Translations under genes and position numbers: made by a program
In this document: positions 45,464 to 58,900 of the stretch, in pieces
Numbering within the stretch: the first letter of the stretch is position 1
Layout of the letters: each line of letters begins with the position of its first letter
Assembly: GCA_947179485.1 (NCBI GenBank)
Contig: OX359250.1
Span: forward strand, 3,369,661-3,433,660
Length of the DNA: 64,000 nucleotides
Origin: Allacma fusca
Lineage: Eukaryota > Arthropoda > Collembola > Symphypleona > Sminthuridae
Direction: 5' to 3'
The notes under the pieces: generated by a model
What the model was told of the DNA's origin: nothing
Databases searched by the model: none
What the model saw: the letters and a program-made list of their open reading frames with translations, nothing else

Positions 45464-46846
45464 CAGCCACATATAATGTAGGTAAATGCTCACATTAATA
45501 ATTACAGCAAAAGCCTAAAATATGTAGGATACAAACTACAACATCTCTGAAACCATTAACCACAACGAAATTATAGGACATTTTATCTTTTTTTGTCTCA
45601 TGAGCACGACCATTCAAACCGCCCCCCCCTGCCCCAGAGCTCCTGACATGGTGACAAGCAATGCGACAAGAGTTAGGACAGATTTAACTTACAAGGACAT
45701 TCCACTATCCTTCCAAAAGTGATTGCTTTTGTGTTATGATTAAAACCTGAGGAATTTAAATGTATCTTATTTTGATCCAATTGCTACAACTTGACTTTTA
45801 CGCAGCAATAGAATATATGCAAAGCATGAAAAACTTGAGGGATGTGTAGTCATATGTATAATAATAAGACAGAACCACAAACCTCCAAGTTCATTCAATA
45901 CCACAAAAGCAAGGGTTGGGAAAGAAAATAGTGAGGAAATTTTATAATTTTATAATTTGGTGGCATCAAAACATGTATGAGTAGGATAACAGAGTGAAGG
46001 TAATGCGCCTGAACCTTAGCTCAACCTACTTTAAATTCTCAGTATAGATGAAGGATGTCATTATTGTAAACTGAAAGAACTTAGCAAAAATTTCAGTGTG
46101 GCAATGCCCACCGATAATTCCCAACTGCATCCGAAGAAAAAATAAACTACAAGGAAAAATTTATGACATTCCCAAGTCAGACTATAGCATGAAAGAGGCC
46201 AGAGGCCACTGTCTCAACAGACACTACACATTCACAAAACTCTCATCATAATAAACACATAACTATTACCTAACAGAACTACAGGCACGGGGTAACCTTC
46301 CAACCTCCTTATGCCCAACCATCGTCATTTCCTACATCGTTAACTAAATAAACAAACAGTACTATAATTCCCTCTAGGAGGGTCTCCGGTTCGACAATAA
46401 ATGACGTTAAGCTCCTCACGATGACTTACTTACAATTAGCTTCAATACGTAAAATCCGCTTTAAAAACGACGGCTTTACACTACTTCTCCCACAAATTTC
46501 AAAATGGATGAAATGCAATGGAATTAAACCGGCGGCCTCCGTTGGCTACAGCTAACAAATGATCTCCCAAAAACCTCTTAATTACATTCCACTCTGGTGC
46601 TCGCCCAGAAAAAGTGAGGGCTGAAAGAGCGTAGGGAAATTCAAAGTTAATGAAAGACAACGGAATGAGCTTCGACTGTCTCCTAATATAATTACAACGT
46701 TCCACTCTCCCAATCTTCACACCTACTTTACTTTGACAATAAACCATTGAACACCATTCCCCCCCCCCGACACACTAACTACACACACACACGGAAAACA
46801 TTGAGACAAGACAAGACAAGAGTGAGACAGAAAAATTGTGATTTAC

Positions 46847-47160
46847 CTGTGAGGTTAGAGACTAGACAGACAACACTACAATTTGAAATTTAATTTCGAG
46901 AAGGCGGAGAAATTCTAGGAAGTTGTCGACTACTTAAATTCCGGTCGTACACACGAATCTCCAAACTATACAAGAGAAGAAGTCAACACAGCTTGCACTT
47001 AAAACTATTGCTGCGACAACAATGGTAAAAGTGGGGCCTCTCTCTGACTTTCCCTTGCGGAGTAAAAACTCTTTCTTCACTACATACAATGGATTCCTGG
47101 AGAGACTGGGGGTAACCACTGATGTTTCAAGGGAGAGAGACTGATGGGTGGGCCAGAACT
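46847..47160 (-). promoter_or_regulatory. candidate noncoding first exon / promoter region of G-alpha-o
   Basis: On the minus strand AACCTCACAG|GTAAAT at 46847 is a good donor that could pair with the acceptor at 39716. The right-hand limit given here is arbitrary. A competing donor, CGAGAG|GTAAGT, lies at 50180. Neither has other support. Confidence 0.2.
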
Positions 47161-47500
47161 TGAAATATAATCAAAGTTTGACGATATTCCAGTGATAAAT
47201 AGTATTTACATCGTTTCCTTTGTGAGGACTAAAATCCCGACGAAGATTATCTACGTGCTGAAAACAGGGAGCGATTTCAGAGAATAATATGATTCAACGA
47301 TCGAGAAAGACCACTCCCTATCGTTCTTCCGCTCTCGTGGTGGAGTTCACAACCGACAGTTGAATGGCTTTCCGAGACCAGTGGAAGTTGCACGGACTGA
47401 AGTAGCAATTTTACTACACAAGTAATGTGTGCTATGTGCGTGCGTGGAAATTTCCAACCCGGAAAATATAGGGTGAAGGTTTTTTTTTATTTTGTATTTT

Positions 47501-50500
47501 TGTCAAAAATTTGGGAAAACTTTGAAATCACTCGTCCAACAAAAGCCACAGAGGCGATTCCAATGTCGGAAAAACGTAGTGAGGAATGAGCTGTGGGGCA
47601 GGTTTGAACTCTATTCCAACTGGAACAGTCTCCTACTATTAAAGTCTCACAACTAAGTTAAGAGGGAAAAGTTGGCCCACGATGAAAGGCTTACTCGGAA
47701 AGGATAGCCTGGCTGGAAGGTTGTCTCCACTGTCTCATAGAATGGAGAAAGAGCATGGCTATTGTGTGAGGTGGGTTTTACGTTACCCATGGCAACCACA
47801 ATTCAAACTAGTACGAGGAGTTTCTGCCAGCACAAGTCTCATGACGTCAGCCACCCGATCGATCACATAGAGAAGAAAGAGGAACCGCTGGTAGATTCGA
47901 TAGCCGGAGACGCCAGACGCATGAGTTAAAACTCCCGAAAACTCAACTCTTGTCACATGTAACCTACGAAGCTACAGCCATGTATGCAAACCCGTCATGC
48001 CCAAAACCTATGCATTCAACTTTTCTCATTTTATTCTCCTCTCCTCGCTCCATTCTCTCCCATAAGTATCCCAGCATAAGTTTCAGAGCGTATCGGGGAA
48101 ATTTATTAGCTACTTTAAGACGCTCAAGTCTGGAGCGCTGTGGAACTTTTGACTCTTCATGAAAATCCGCTATGCACAACGTACACACCACCTTCACAGA
48201 CTTCACAGACCACGTAAATAACAATGTCCCTAGCCTCCCTCCCTCTAGCTGCTGCAAGGCTACAGGCCTGATTTTATTTACGAAAGGGAAAGGTAGAAGT
48301 CCTCCAGTAGGGTCAAAATGTCACATTTTAACTTTTCCCACAACACACCGCCCTTCATCCTTTTCAAAATGGGGTTAAACAATGCGCCTATACTACTGAC
48401 TCCATCATCTTTTCTAAACAGAAGCCCATTCCTTTTCACCCACACCAAAAACAATCCTTTTTCTATACTTACCGCGAGAAGAGTAATGAGTGAGTCAGGG
48501 CTATGATTCCAGCTATCCGGCAATCCCACACACACACTACACTTGATGAACGTCAACCCAGGTCTATGGTTGCACAGCACTTGGCAGCCTCTTCACCAAG
48601 AATGCAAACGATTTGTAAAATCTATAAATAAATATTCCTCACATACTCATATAATTCTCAACAAATTTGATTAATAGTTAATTACTACCGCTTCGCGGTA
48701 GATACCACTTTCCTCCCATTAGTTTTCCTTAATAATAAGAAATGGGTTGCCTCCGCTGGGACTGCAACATACGGACTGATTGTGATAGTAGTCCATATTT
48801 TTCATTCTCAACCATTGTTTTCATAACATTAACAATAATAAATAGCTTAATTACTATTCCTGACGAGTGTCAATTTCAAATAGTTGTCGTAATTGTTCCC
48901 TCTAAAGCAGAGATATCCCTTCCAATTAAAACATTCAAAATTCCTAGTACTTTTCAGCTATTTCTATATAGATTTAAACCTTCAAGAGAATTGACACTCA
49001 AGTATTCAACTATTCTAATGACACAATCCCATCGGAAATATTCCCGCCTTGGTTGTAAATAATCCCCCCCCCCCCAAAAAAAAGACAGTACAAGAAATAG
49101 AACCAGCCTAATTATCATCAAAATCCCTGATCAGTATTACAAGTGTCGGAATCCGGTTCATTTGTTTACTAACGATCGGACATATGCAGGGTGGTGTGAA
49201 CTGTCAACGGGAGTTGCCCCATGTGCAATGAAATACCATACTAAAAGGAATGCACATGGTATATAAATACAGCCAAAAAAAAGTTCTTACAAGTCCAAAG
49301 AATACTCATTCCAATTGCATTTAGATATAAAGTTCGGCAATCACAACAAGTCATTGAGCCGACAAGCATCTGTTATGGCTTCAGTACTTGCCAACAACCA
49401 TGGAATTAATTAAGTTAATTACTCGAGGTATAGGGTATTAACTGTCACGAGTACGACTAGTAACTGTCAGGTTAGCTTCCAATGGGTTAGGTCAGGCTCC
49501 GGTTTTACAACTTAAGCCATTTCCGTGCTTTCGTATAGGGGAAGAGTGAATCATATAAATAACTGAATATAATAATGCATTTGACATCCTCACATAAATT
49601 GAATATTACTTGATACGGAATCTGAAATGATGATGGTGCTTACTTTGATTACCTGGGAGGATTATTCCCGAGATGAGCGGAATTATTCCTTCGGGGTACT
49701 TCCCTTACTAATACCAAGGGTCGCAGCTTTAGCAATTTTTGTCGGGGGCAAGAAATTTACCTCTGAATGTCCGATTTGGTAGCCTGCACTTACAAAAGGA
49801 TTGAACAGTAATGAGTATGACACTGTTCTTATGAGCTGAATTCTCAATATAAGGGATTCTCAAGGGACCGGAAAAAAATTCTCTCTTATAAAGAAAGTAC
49901 CATTTTAAACAGAATTTTAAGGATTGCCTAAAGGGAAATGGGTAGTGCCATTCCCGATCCCTGATTTCCGAAACCACATACATATAAGGATAGTACTTTT
50001 AGTAATTTATCCTACAGAACCTCCGCCTATCTAAATTCAATTAGTATCTCGCGATTATGTGAAGCCGAACAATACCTACATAGAATAAATGTTAATACGA
50101 TCTTTCTATTTTTTTCGTCTAAAATGTCAGTATTAATTTAAAAAATTAGGGGAAAAAACAGCCCAAAATATGTACTTACCTCTCGTCTCCTTTAATCATG
50201 TATTACACCGACACTTCCCTCCAATAACTTAACGTCTGAATTAACGTGTGCCGTGTGACTTTTTTTAGATGTCATTCTTCAAACCTACGCGGTTTAGAAT
50301 TTGTTGTACAGCCGAGTGCCATAGAGTGCTCCTCCCGAAACGTCAACGTCCGGTCTGACGTCTCCCCTCCCTACACAGTACACAGTATTGATGTTGTTCA
50401 GTTTGAGCTTCCTACTCCAGACTATATACACAGACAGTTGCAATGCTACCAATGCACTGGGCCTGACGCCTCATATGAAGTTGTAATGTTTTCGATAAAC

Positions 50501-53500
50501 AATTTTTTCAAGAGACTCTATGTAAAAAATACGCTAGTAGAAAGCCCTGCGTCATACGGACAATGATTAATTATTTGGGGGTGGGGGGTGTGTAAACCAC
50601 CTGACACTAGAACATTGTGATAATGTTATGATTTAAGCCATTTTAAAAATATTATCATACTATATAATAACTCATGGTAAGTGAAAGTATCATGATTGAG
50701 CTCACTTATTAGGACCTCCCCACCCAGGTCCTCCCTATATACCACACCCCATTTGTTCTGTAGACCGAGGCTGGTGTTAGACCCACACACATATACATAT
50801 AAGTTAATTAATTTTTTAATTCATTAGTTGAAAGTTTCCTTTAGCATTCAATACAATACGGACTGTAAAGGTAAAAGGTAAAATTTCTGCTATCAAAAAT
50901 ATTTTCTTGATATTCCCTATCGACAATTTGGAGTTGAAGTAACCTTCTGGGTGAAGTTCGTGAAATGGAGCCTAGGTTTGCCAGTGTGTAAAAACTGCTG
51001 ATGGTAATGGTATTCCCAAAAGAATGTATGGGCACTGATGGGAATAAATACTGACTATTGGGGAACTGCCGTCGTTTGAGCATAAATGAGTTATGAGGGT
51101 CAGAAGGAATGACCTAGATTCGGGGTATAATTTCCACATCCCCTTGAGGACGTCCAGTTCCAATTTCTGTATGAATGAAAGGAGGAAAGTTCTTTACTAT
51201 TATAGCCACGTACCATTCAATAATCCTTTCCTTGTATTCAAGTTCCTCATTAGCATAATTATTGCTTCACAGCCAGTGGCGATGGAACGGGGCTGGGGGA
51301 GAATAGGTTATCAAAATTTTGACGCCGAAATACGTCAACAATTTTACCGGCTATAGGTCTAGGTGTTGTTCGAACTTTTCAACAATTTCGAAACAATGTT
51401 GTTTGGCTGGAGCAAACTGGATTTGGATAAAGATGGGATTGAATTGTAGTTAGACTGAATTCGATTTACAGTTCAAGTCCAACGGGATCAGCATTCATCA
51501 TCTGCCACATGTACTGTCAATACTGTGTATATGTTTTTAGCTTTTACATTTACGCTCGGTCTAAAGCTTCTTTCAACTTTATTGTATCAGCATTTATTTC
51601 TAATGATCTGTATTTAATTTAAATGTGCGTAGTAGTAAGCACCAACATTGACCGTTAAATCAAGGTGGAAAGCGAAGCCCAGGTACAAAATGAAGTAAGA
51701 TTCAGAGGCGGTTGAATTTTGGATAATTCGTGGCAATTTTATCATACTATGTAAATATAAACACGTCCCAACACGATGCTTGCTGTGGGGATAAATTCAA
51801 ACTAAATTTTATCAGCCCAAGTCAACAATTCCTGCGATAGCAGCCGCAAATGTGATGAGTAAACTAAAAATATTATTTCCTGATAGTATCTGTTATTATT
51901 TACAATAATTCATGACGTAGCATCACATTTTAAGTATAGATCAGTGTTGCATTGTCGAAACAATCACTTCTATTTGGAATATTGTAATAGGACACACAAC
52001 AAAGGACAAATTATTACCTATATTGGCCATTCACAGTTGTAAAAACAAATTGTAACAAATGTTGACCAATCACGTGTTAGAGAACTCCTCCAGGAAAATT
52101 TCGCCATAACACGGGTCACTATAACCTTGGTGACGACCCCCGAGTCTATACCTCGAAATTCTAAAATTGGAATTTCTTATGAGAGTTAACATGCAAATTA
52201 TAAAATGTCAAAAATTTTGGCATTTCAACTTTCACACCCCTTGGCGCAACACTAGCGCGAATTTGGATGAAGTTTTATTGCCGTTCAGATTTTAGGTCAA
52301 AGCCCTATGCTCACAAAAAAAGGTTCATTTCGATCTGCGCTATCCATTCAGAGTTGTTTCCTTGTAAGCAAAGACATATCGTGTAAGAGCTGATTGTGAG
52401 CTTCTGTTTATTATAAATTATCAAAACCTTGTGCAAAAGTTGTATTTCAACTCATTGCAAGCAAAAAATTGCCGATAGCTGCTAAGAATTTCAATAAAGA
52501 ACGATGCTCTGGTTAAACTATTTATGTAAAATATAGATAGCTTTTCACGGAGATATGCTATTCAATTTGTCTCAAATTCTTTTGACCTCGCTTAAGAAAT
52601 TAGGAGTCATCAATTGAGAATATAAAAATTAGGGCAGTGTAATGTTGAATGTAGAGCTATACAGTTTGACTTCGTTCTACATTATACAGCTTAACTATGC
52701 AATTAGAACACGCTAACGTTTCATTGCGCCGTGGCACTCGAGGCTTAAGGTTTCAAGAGTGTGAGGGTGCTGGAATCAAAAGGGGCTTTGACCTATGGAC
52801 ACTTGTCACCGGAGTCGAGTATACGCGCGTCCGTTTTTCAGCTACAAATGTTCGAAATACATTGTTTTGAACTCATATTATGAAATACATGTTGGAACAT
52901 AACTTATACTAGCTGCAAAATATTTTGTCTCCGGCCCTACCGCATTGTGCAAAATTATACCGTATGGATTTAAATGGGGCGACATCTGTCAGATTGCTGT
53001 TCGGATTTGACAAATATTGTAAAAGTAAAAATTGAGTTTGAAAGTTGAAAAGTTGAGGTTTGAGTACAAAAAGGTATGAAACTTTTCCTGGTGGTGCTAC
53101 TTTTAGTTCACGTTGCTGGAATTTGATTGAAAAAAATTTATTCGTGAAATTTCTAAAAATTTAATGGGTTTTAACATGATAATTTTCTAGTTACATGAAA
53201 TGCAGGAATTCAAAGTAGGGCTTCTGCTGGGTACAATTTTTTCGTCCCACAGAAGATTCCTACCCATTCCGAAATCTTGAGACAAATATAATTACATATG
53301 TGCCCCAATCCCGTCCAGAAATAACACGGGGATAATATTTTCGTCCCGAAATTGTCTCGTCCCGAAGTGAAATCCAGTATTGAAAGAAACACTCCAAAAT
53401 CCAATCTTTCTAAAAGAGCACCATTCAAAGTGACAAAATGTTTGCTCTATAAATATGTATAGAGGAGAGTTATTCACATTGATTTAAAGGGTTTATTCCC

Positions 53501-55879
53501 ACGGTGTAAAGCATTTTTTATGTCCGAATATACTGTACCGTCCCGTCCTGAAACAACAACAATGGGACAAAAATTGTTGTCCCATTCCCGATTCCGTCTC
53601 GAAATAACATGGGGGCAATACTTATGTCCCGAAATTGTCCTGTCCCGTTTCCATCCCAATCGAAAACCCTACTTTAAGGATGTACCAGGAAAGGTTAGAG
53701 TAATTTTGTATGTACGGTTTGACCCGGGAATGCCCCAAATATATAGAAACGTAATTTTCAAAGAAAATAACTTGAGACAAAATTAAAATGAATGAATATA
53801 CTCAAAATTACGGGAAGTGCATAAAATTGAAATCATAAAAAAAATAATGGACTGCAAAACTTTTCAAGATATACACAAACCAAGTAGTTCAGATTCTCAC
53901 ATCTTATGCATTAAGGATCAGGACAGGTTTAGGCTAAGGGTAGGAAACCAGCGGTATTTGCGGCGGAATATCATGCGCCAGTCTCAGATGTCGGAACCTG
54001 GAAACAGATCCTGGAGTTGCCTCCGGAATTATCAGCGAACTAATCGCGGAAAGAGGCTCCAAGTCTGAAGAACCGTGGGAAGAGTTGACCATTATATACC
54101 ATGAATGGGTCGGAGGAAAACAAGGCACATACATTAAGGGTTTCACATTATTTCTATTTTTAAATTAAAAATTAGAATAATTCTGGACTGTGAATGACCC
54201 TACTCAGAAGTGTACTAACAATAAGGGTCTATCTATACTTCTGTGATAAGTCTATCTATACAGACTCGAAAATCCTGATTGGGGGACCATTAATAGTTTC
54301 CTTGTATGTAAGGTTATCGTCGCCTCCAGTGGTTACTGTGCAAGAATCGCTGATAATAATTAAAGGAAAACTGCATTTGAATTGTTAACGCGAGCTGGTT
54401 CTTCGTTTAATAAAAAATCCAAGCACAGTTATGATTTTGGGATCTGTCAAGGCTGTCATAATCATTGCAAATAATCTGAGGCTGAAAAAGAAAGTGCACA
54501 AAGTTTCCATGCATAATCCTTTTGCCCGAGTTAGCGGTCACCCCATTCGAGCACCGTTCTGCATGTACTACGTACTCGTTTAAGTATCCTGCAATAGCAA
54601 CAAAAGGTCGTAATTTGCAAACGTTATGGGACGCCAGCGGGTAGGGCTTTGGAAAATATCACGTTATGCGTCTTGAACGTGTTACACAAACCTAATATTA
54701 AAAATGTGATATAGAGAACGACACTTGTCCAAAATTGTGCAGGGCGCATGACGATATTAACCTACAACTTCTACAGGCCTTAATATAGCTTTCAATCCAC
54801 AGGGAACGTGCCGACGTACGATATGCATGATGCGTGCAGGTACGCCGAAAATGACATAATCGTCACAATAATCACAGATACAATAAACCACAGATAATTT
54901 TATTCATAAATGATGGAATCCCGAGCCTTAAAAAAATATTTTCAAGTTTGTAGGTTGCGGCGAAGCAGCTTAACCGTCTAGTTATTATACTTCTGTTCAT
55001 TCTTATCCTTATTATACGTTATTTAACATTAAAGAATTAGACAAGATGTATGAGCGATACATGTGTAGAACCGCAAGCACCATGACAAATGAACCTTCGT
55101 ACATATTACTACATGGATTAGGCTCCATCATTAGATGTTATCTTGAAGCTGGAAGGTCAATCAACAAGATCTCTTAATGATAACAGATGATACGAAACGA
55201 AGAAAATATTGAATTAATCCAATAATTCTGCCATAACATTACGGAAAAATAAAGATATTTTTGATTGAATAAATTAGAGCATTTTTTCATTTTAACCTCC
55301 ATAATTTTTCTATACGTTGTATTCGCAACAAGCCGAAATTAAAAATTATTATATTAAAGAAATGCTTATGGTAATAATTTTTTATACTTTTGAAGTAACC
55401 TTTAAATCAACAAACCACTCCCATAATTATTATATTCCCAATGACTACCGTCCCCTAAGTAGCAAAAAGGCCGCCCGCAAATCAAAAACGAAGGGCCAAC
55501 TACTATCTATACTAATCCTCAGTGACTGAGGCAACGAGCAACAATGGCCTCTTCTCCGTACCGAGTAGTGCAGCTGTTGGAAGATCGTTGTATATCTTAC
55601 GGGACGTTATGAACATTTAATAACCTGATTGCTATATAAATGTATAACCTTATTTAGTCTTAAAGTGTAACTTATTTTTTATATACCAATAACAAATACG
55701 AAGCTAGCAAAGAGCTCCATACAACCAGTATCCCACATCTCACGTATCAAATTAAGAATACTTTTTATCTGTGTGTGGCTTCTCGTCGGGAAAATTCTAT
55801 TTTTCATTATTCAACGTAGCTGTCATTAATTTCTGATGCAACCCTTGAGAATACTTCATTTTTATTCATTCCAGATGTT
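47501..55879. other. intergenic region between G-alpha-o and vigilin/Dp1
   Basis: 8.4 kb without a recognised gene. It includes a consensus donor on the minus strand at 50180, a plus-strand frame with a CYQC motif (50246-50566), and the GTCCCG-rich inverted-repeat element 53216-53671. The right end should carry the vigilin 3' UTR. Confidence 0.5.
53216..53671. mobile_element. degenerate inverted-repeat element with GTCCCG-rich internal repeats
   Basis: Outer ends read TAGGGCTTCTGCTGGGTA and, from the other side, TAGGGTTTTCGATTGGGA. Inside, a unit with AAATAACACGGGGATAAT followed by CGTCCCGAAATTGTC (53318-53357) recurs diverged at about 53602-53640. The layout (TAGGG ends, simple internal repeats, about 450 bp) parallels the hAT MITE at 18.8 kb, but no flanking 8-bp duplication is preserved. 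Confidence 0.5.
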
Positions 55880-55981
55880 CTAGAAATGTTTGCGAGGACC
55901 CCACACAGAACTAAGAGGTCGACTCATGGAAGATTCATTGGAGCCTAGCCCGTTACCAAAAGATGGAAACTCCTCCTTGCT
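55880..55981 (-). CDS. Dp1: Dp1 last exon, C-terminus and stop
   Basis: SKEEFPSFGNGLGSNESSMS, RPLSSVWGPRKHF and TAG at 55882-55880; acceptor TTTTTACAG. The final WGP(R/K) motif is shared with vertebrate vigilin. A minus-strand AATAAA (plus 55861-55866) lies only 14 bases past the stop, so the true cleavage site may be further on. Confidence 0.92.
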   Translation of the reverse strand, partial: SKEEFPSFGNGLGSNESSMSRPLSSVWGPRKHF

Positions 55982-58900
55982 CTGTAAAAACCATTTCAAG
56001 ATGTAAACATCAAAATCAAAAACACTACAATTGAATATACTTTGGAAAACTATAAAAATCAAAAAAGAAGTTTTGAAGCATTTCGTAATGCCCCACTGGA
56101 TATGGCAAAATTTGACACCAATTACCTCAGTATCTGGGGGATGCTCCCAAGGTGCCCCCTTAACAACAAATCCATTACTTTGTTTTTCCTTTTTTCCTGC
56201 CTCTTTTCCAGTATTCGAATCACGAACAAATTGCTGCATGTATTCATTGTCAGTAACGTCTTGAATGTACTCTTCCTCACGGTTAAGCAAAAAATCTCGG
56301 GCATCATATATCTTGTCAATGTCGTTTCCGGAAATTGTAACTAAATTCGGATTGGGTTCATCAGCACGAGGAAATCGGATTTCCACCTACACAATACAAA
56401 AGGTAAATGTAACACAATCTTGCATAACCAGAAGCAGCAGAAGATATTGTAATTTCATTTGTAGGTAGTGTAGGTTTGAATTTTAAATCAACTAGAACTA
56501 TTTTCTCTCACCCCAAAGTCATTCATGATTGATCTGACATTTTTGCCTCTAGACCCGATGATTCTAGAGTGCACGCGGTTATCTATTTCAACATCAATTT
56601 TTACTCGTTCGCTCTGCAAAATGATAACCAATATTAGCCACGACCATCTTTGAGGTTCCACCAATGTCAAAATAATTTCAAAGTAAAATTCCGGTATTCA
56701 AAAAACGGAACTCACCAGTTCATTCACTATACTCATGATAGCATCGCGAGCAGCGAGTGCCTTATCCTCATAACCGGTAATAGTAATAATATCTTCATTC
56801 GGATCGTCTTTTTTAGGCAGCTGAATAATCACGTCATAAGTTTTACGAATTTCAGTGATCTTAGCACCTCGTTTTCCTATAATGAAGGTAAAATAGTTAC
56901 AACAATACTCAAAAGAAGACCAACTTATTACAAGTTTCCATAAAAAACACCAACCAATAATTTTCGGGTGGAAATCTCTATCCACCTTGAGTTCTACTTC
57001 AAAAGATTTAGCTTCTTTGTCAGCTTTAACGGCTTCAAGCTCAGCACGCTTCTCCAACAAAGATTCTTTGGCGGCGGCAGCGCTTTTTGGGGATCCAACG
57101 ATCTGAAAAAATACAAAAATTATGTATTAGGTAACCAAGTGTTTTATACATACAAACGGTGGTAACATTAGGCTAAAATAAGCATACGCTTGATGCAATT
57201 TTTTCTCGCTACTACGTAATGGTAGGCTTTATTTCCACGGCATATTTTAAAGTTTGAGAGCAACCATATGCAATCATGAATGAAAATTCGCAGCTCACTA
57301 TAGGCACACAGTAAGTAGATTTATTTCCAGTAGAGATGGATGGATGTAATTTTCAACGTAAAGGATTTAATTAAACAATTTGCGCTACAAATCATATAAT
57401 ACTTCTCGATATGTATACGATATTTCGCGGAAATATCTTCCCATTCTCGTTTTAACTTTTCCATTTTTAAAAGAATGTCATACTCTGATTTCACTCAAAA
57501 GCTACGTAAACCTGATGCGCAAAACCGAGTTCCTTAGGTTATTTCGCCTACCTTCTTAAAAGTTTTACGCCAATGTGTTTTGCAATACCTAACCTAACAC
57601 GGAATTGTCGGCGAATTTTTTTTTGTAAATATTTGAACACAGATAGCCTCTTTCGGCAATTATTTGAACACACAGTAAAAAGTCAGAAAACTGATATGCT
57701 TCAGTAACTTTCAGTATTCACATTTCCAATTTTTTGACCGGTTTATGATCGAATAAAAAAACGTAAATATATAATGCAAGCGTATTGAGATTGTGGCGTA
57801 ATTCTCGGGGGATGAATAAAAATATGCGAAACAGAATGTCACCAGCGATTTATAAATAGTATACATATTACTCTAGCTGTATAAACACAAACGTGAGGAA
57901 AGTGGAAATACTAACCGAAATCGTGTTTGAATTTTGATCTGGAGGAGGGACAGTAATATTGACATCGTGCAACCGCATTAACTCTCGGACATCTTTACCT
58001 CTTTGTCCTGAAAATAGAGGAACATTAATTGATAACTTGACGCCGAAAAATTGTTGAAATCTTGTGAATAATACAACGCAAGAGATATCCTAAAGGGATA
58101 TATCCTCATTATAAAATATGAAAGAAGCTTCTCAAAACCAATGATAAAACGATGCATTTCGAATGGAATATCCACTTGGACGATGACAGGCACTTGATCC
58201 AACAGAGCTTGCTTGGCACCTTCACAATTATCTGGTCTACCCGTCACATGGATGATATCCGACTCCTTAATCTCGTCAGTTTCTTCAGGTGCAACCTACA
58301 AGTGACACAATCAACTAATAAATGGCTTCGTAAAATCAGGCTGAAGACAACGTACATAGTACATACTACAATACAAAACATATGTATTTCATAACAAGCA
58401 CATATTTTCAAAATATTCCAAAAAATTTACTTCAACTTCACTAGGTCCATCCGGATTTCGGTCCGGGAATTTAATTTCGACATTAAAGTCTGATTGAATC
58501 TGCTGAACTTTGGAACCTCCTTTTCCCATTATGGTGCGGTGGTGCTTTTGCTGAATTACGACATCAATACTAATCCGATTGTTTAATTCGTCTACGATTT
58601 GAGCAATACGCTGCTTAGCAGCTTCAACGCACTCACTTGCTCCTGTATATTATAAATCAGTAGTAATTTAGTTCTTAGTCTTAGATGTCATCAATACTAA
58701 CATATTGAGATTAATTACACATACAGTAATAATTATATATTAAACTGCGTTGTGACACGCATGGAGACTGTTAACTTTACAAGACTTGAATACCTTTTAG
58801 AGACACGCGGGAGGAATTTCGGTTGGCTTTGGGGAAGGATATTTGCACACCACCTAAATCATCAGAAATTTGACGGAGTACCTCACCCCGTCGGAGGACG

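Larger units (their letters stand above)
39716..47500 (-). other. 5' region of G-alpha-o (probable first, noncoding intron)
   Basis: No recognised protein gene. The acceptor at 39716 demands an upstream noncoding exon. The only clear content is GA microsatellites (40423-40456, 45426-45462), the inverted-repeat element 42215-43493, and a donor-like site at 46847. A 98-codon plus-strand frame (41769-42065) has no recognised family. Confidence 0.45.

Noticed and set aside
47964..48257. 97-codon minus-strand frame and overlapping plus-strand frames
   Set aside because: No recognisable domain and both strands are open here, which points to chance.
54470..54860. Moderately GC-balanced block that looked gene-like
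   Set aside because: Stops in all frames at short intervals and no RNA or protein family recognised.
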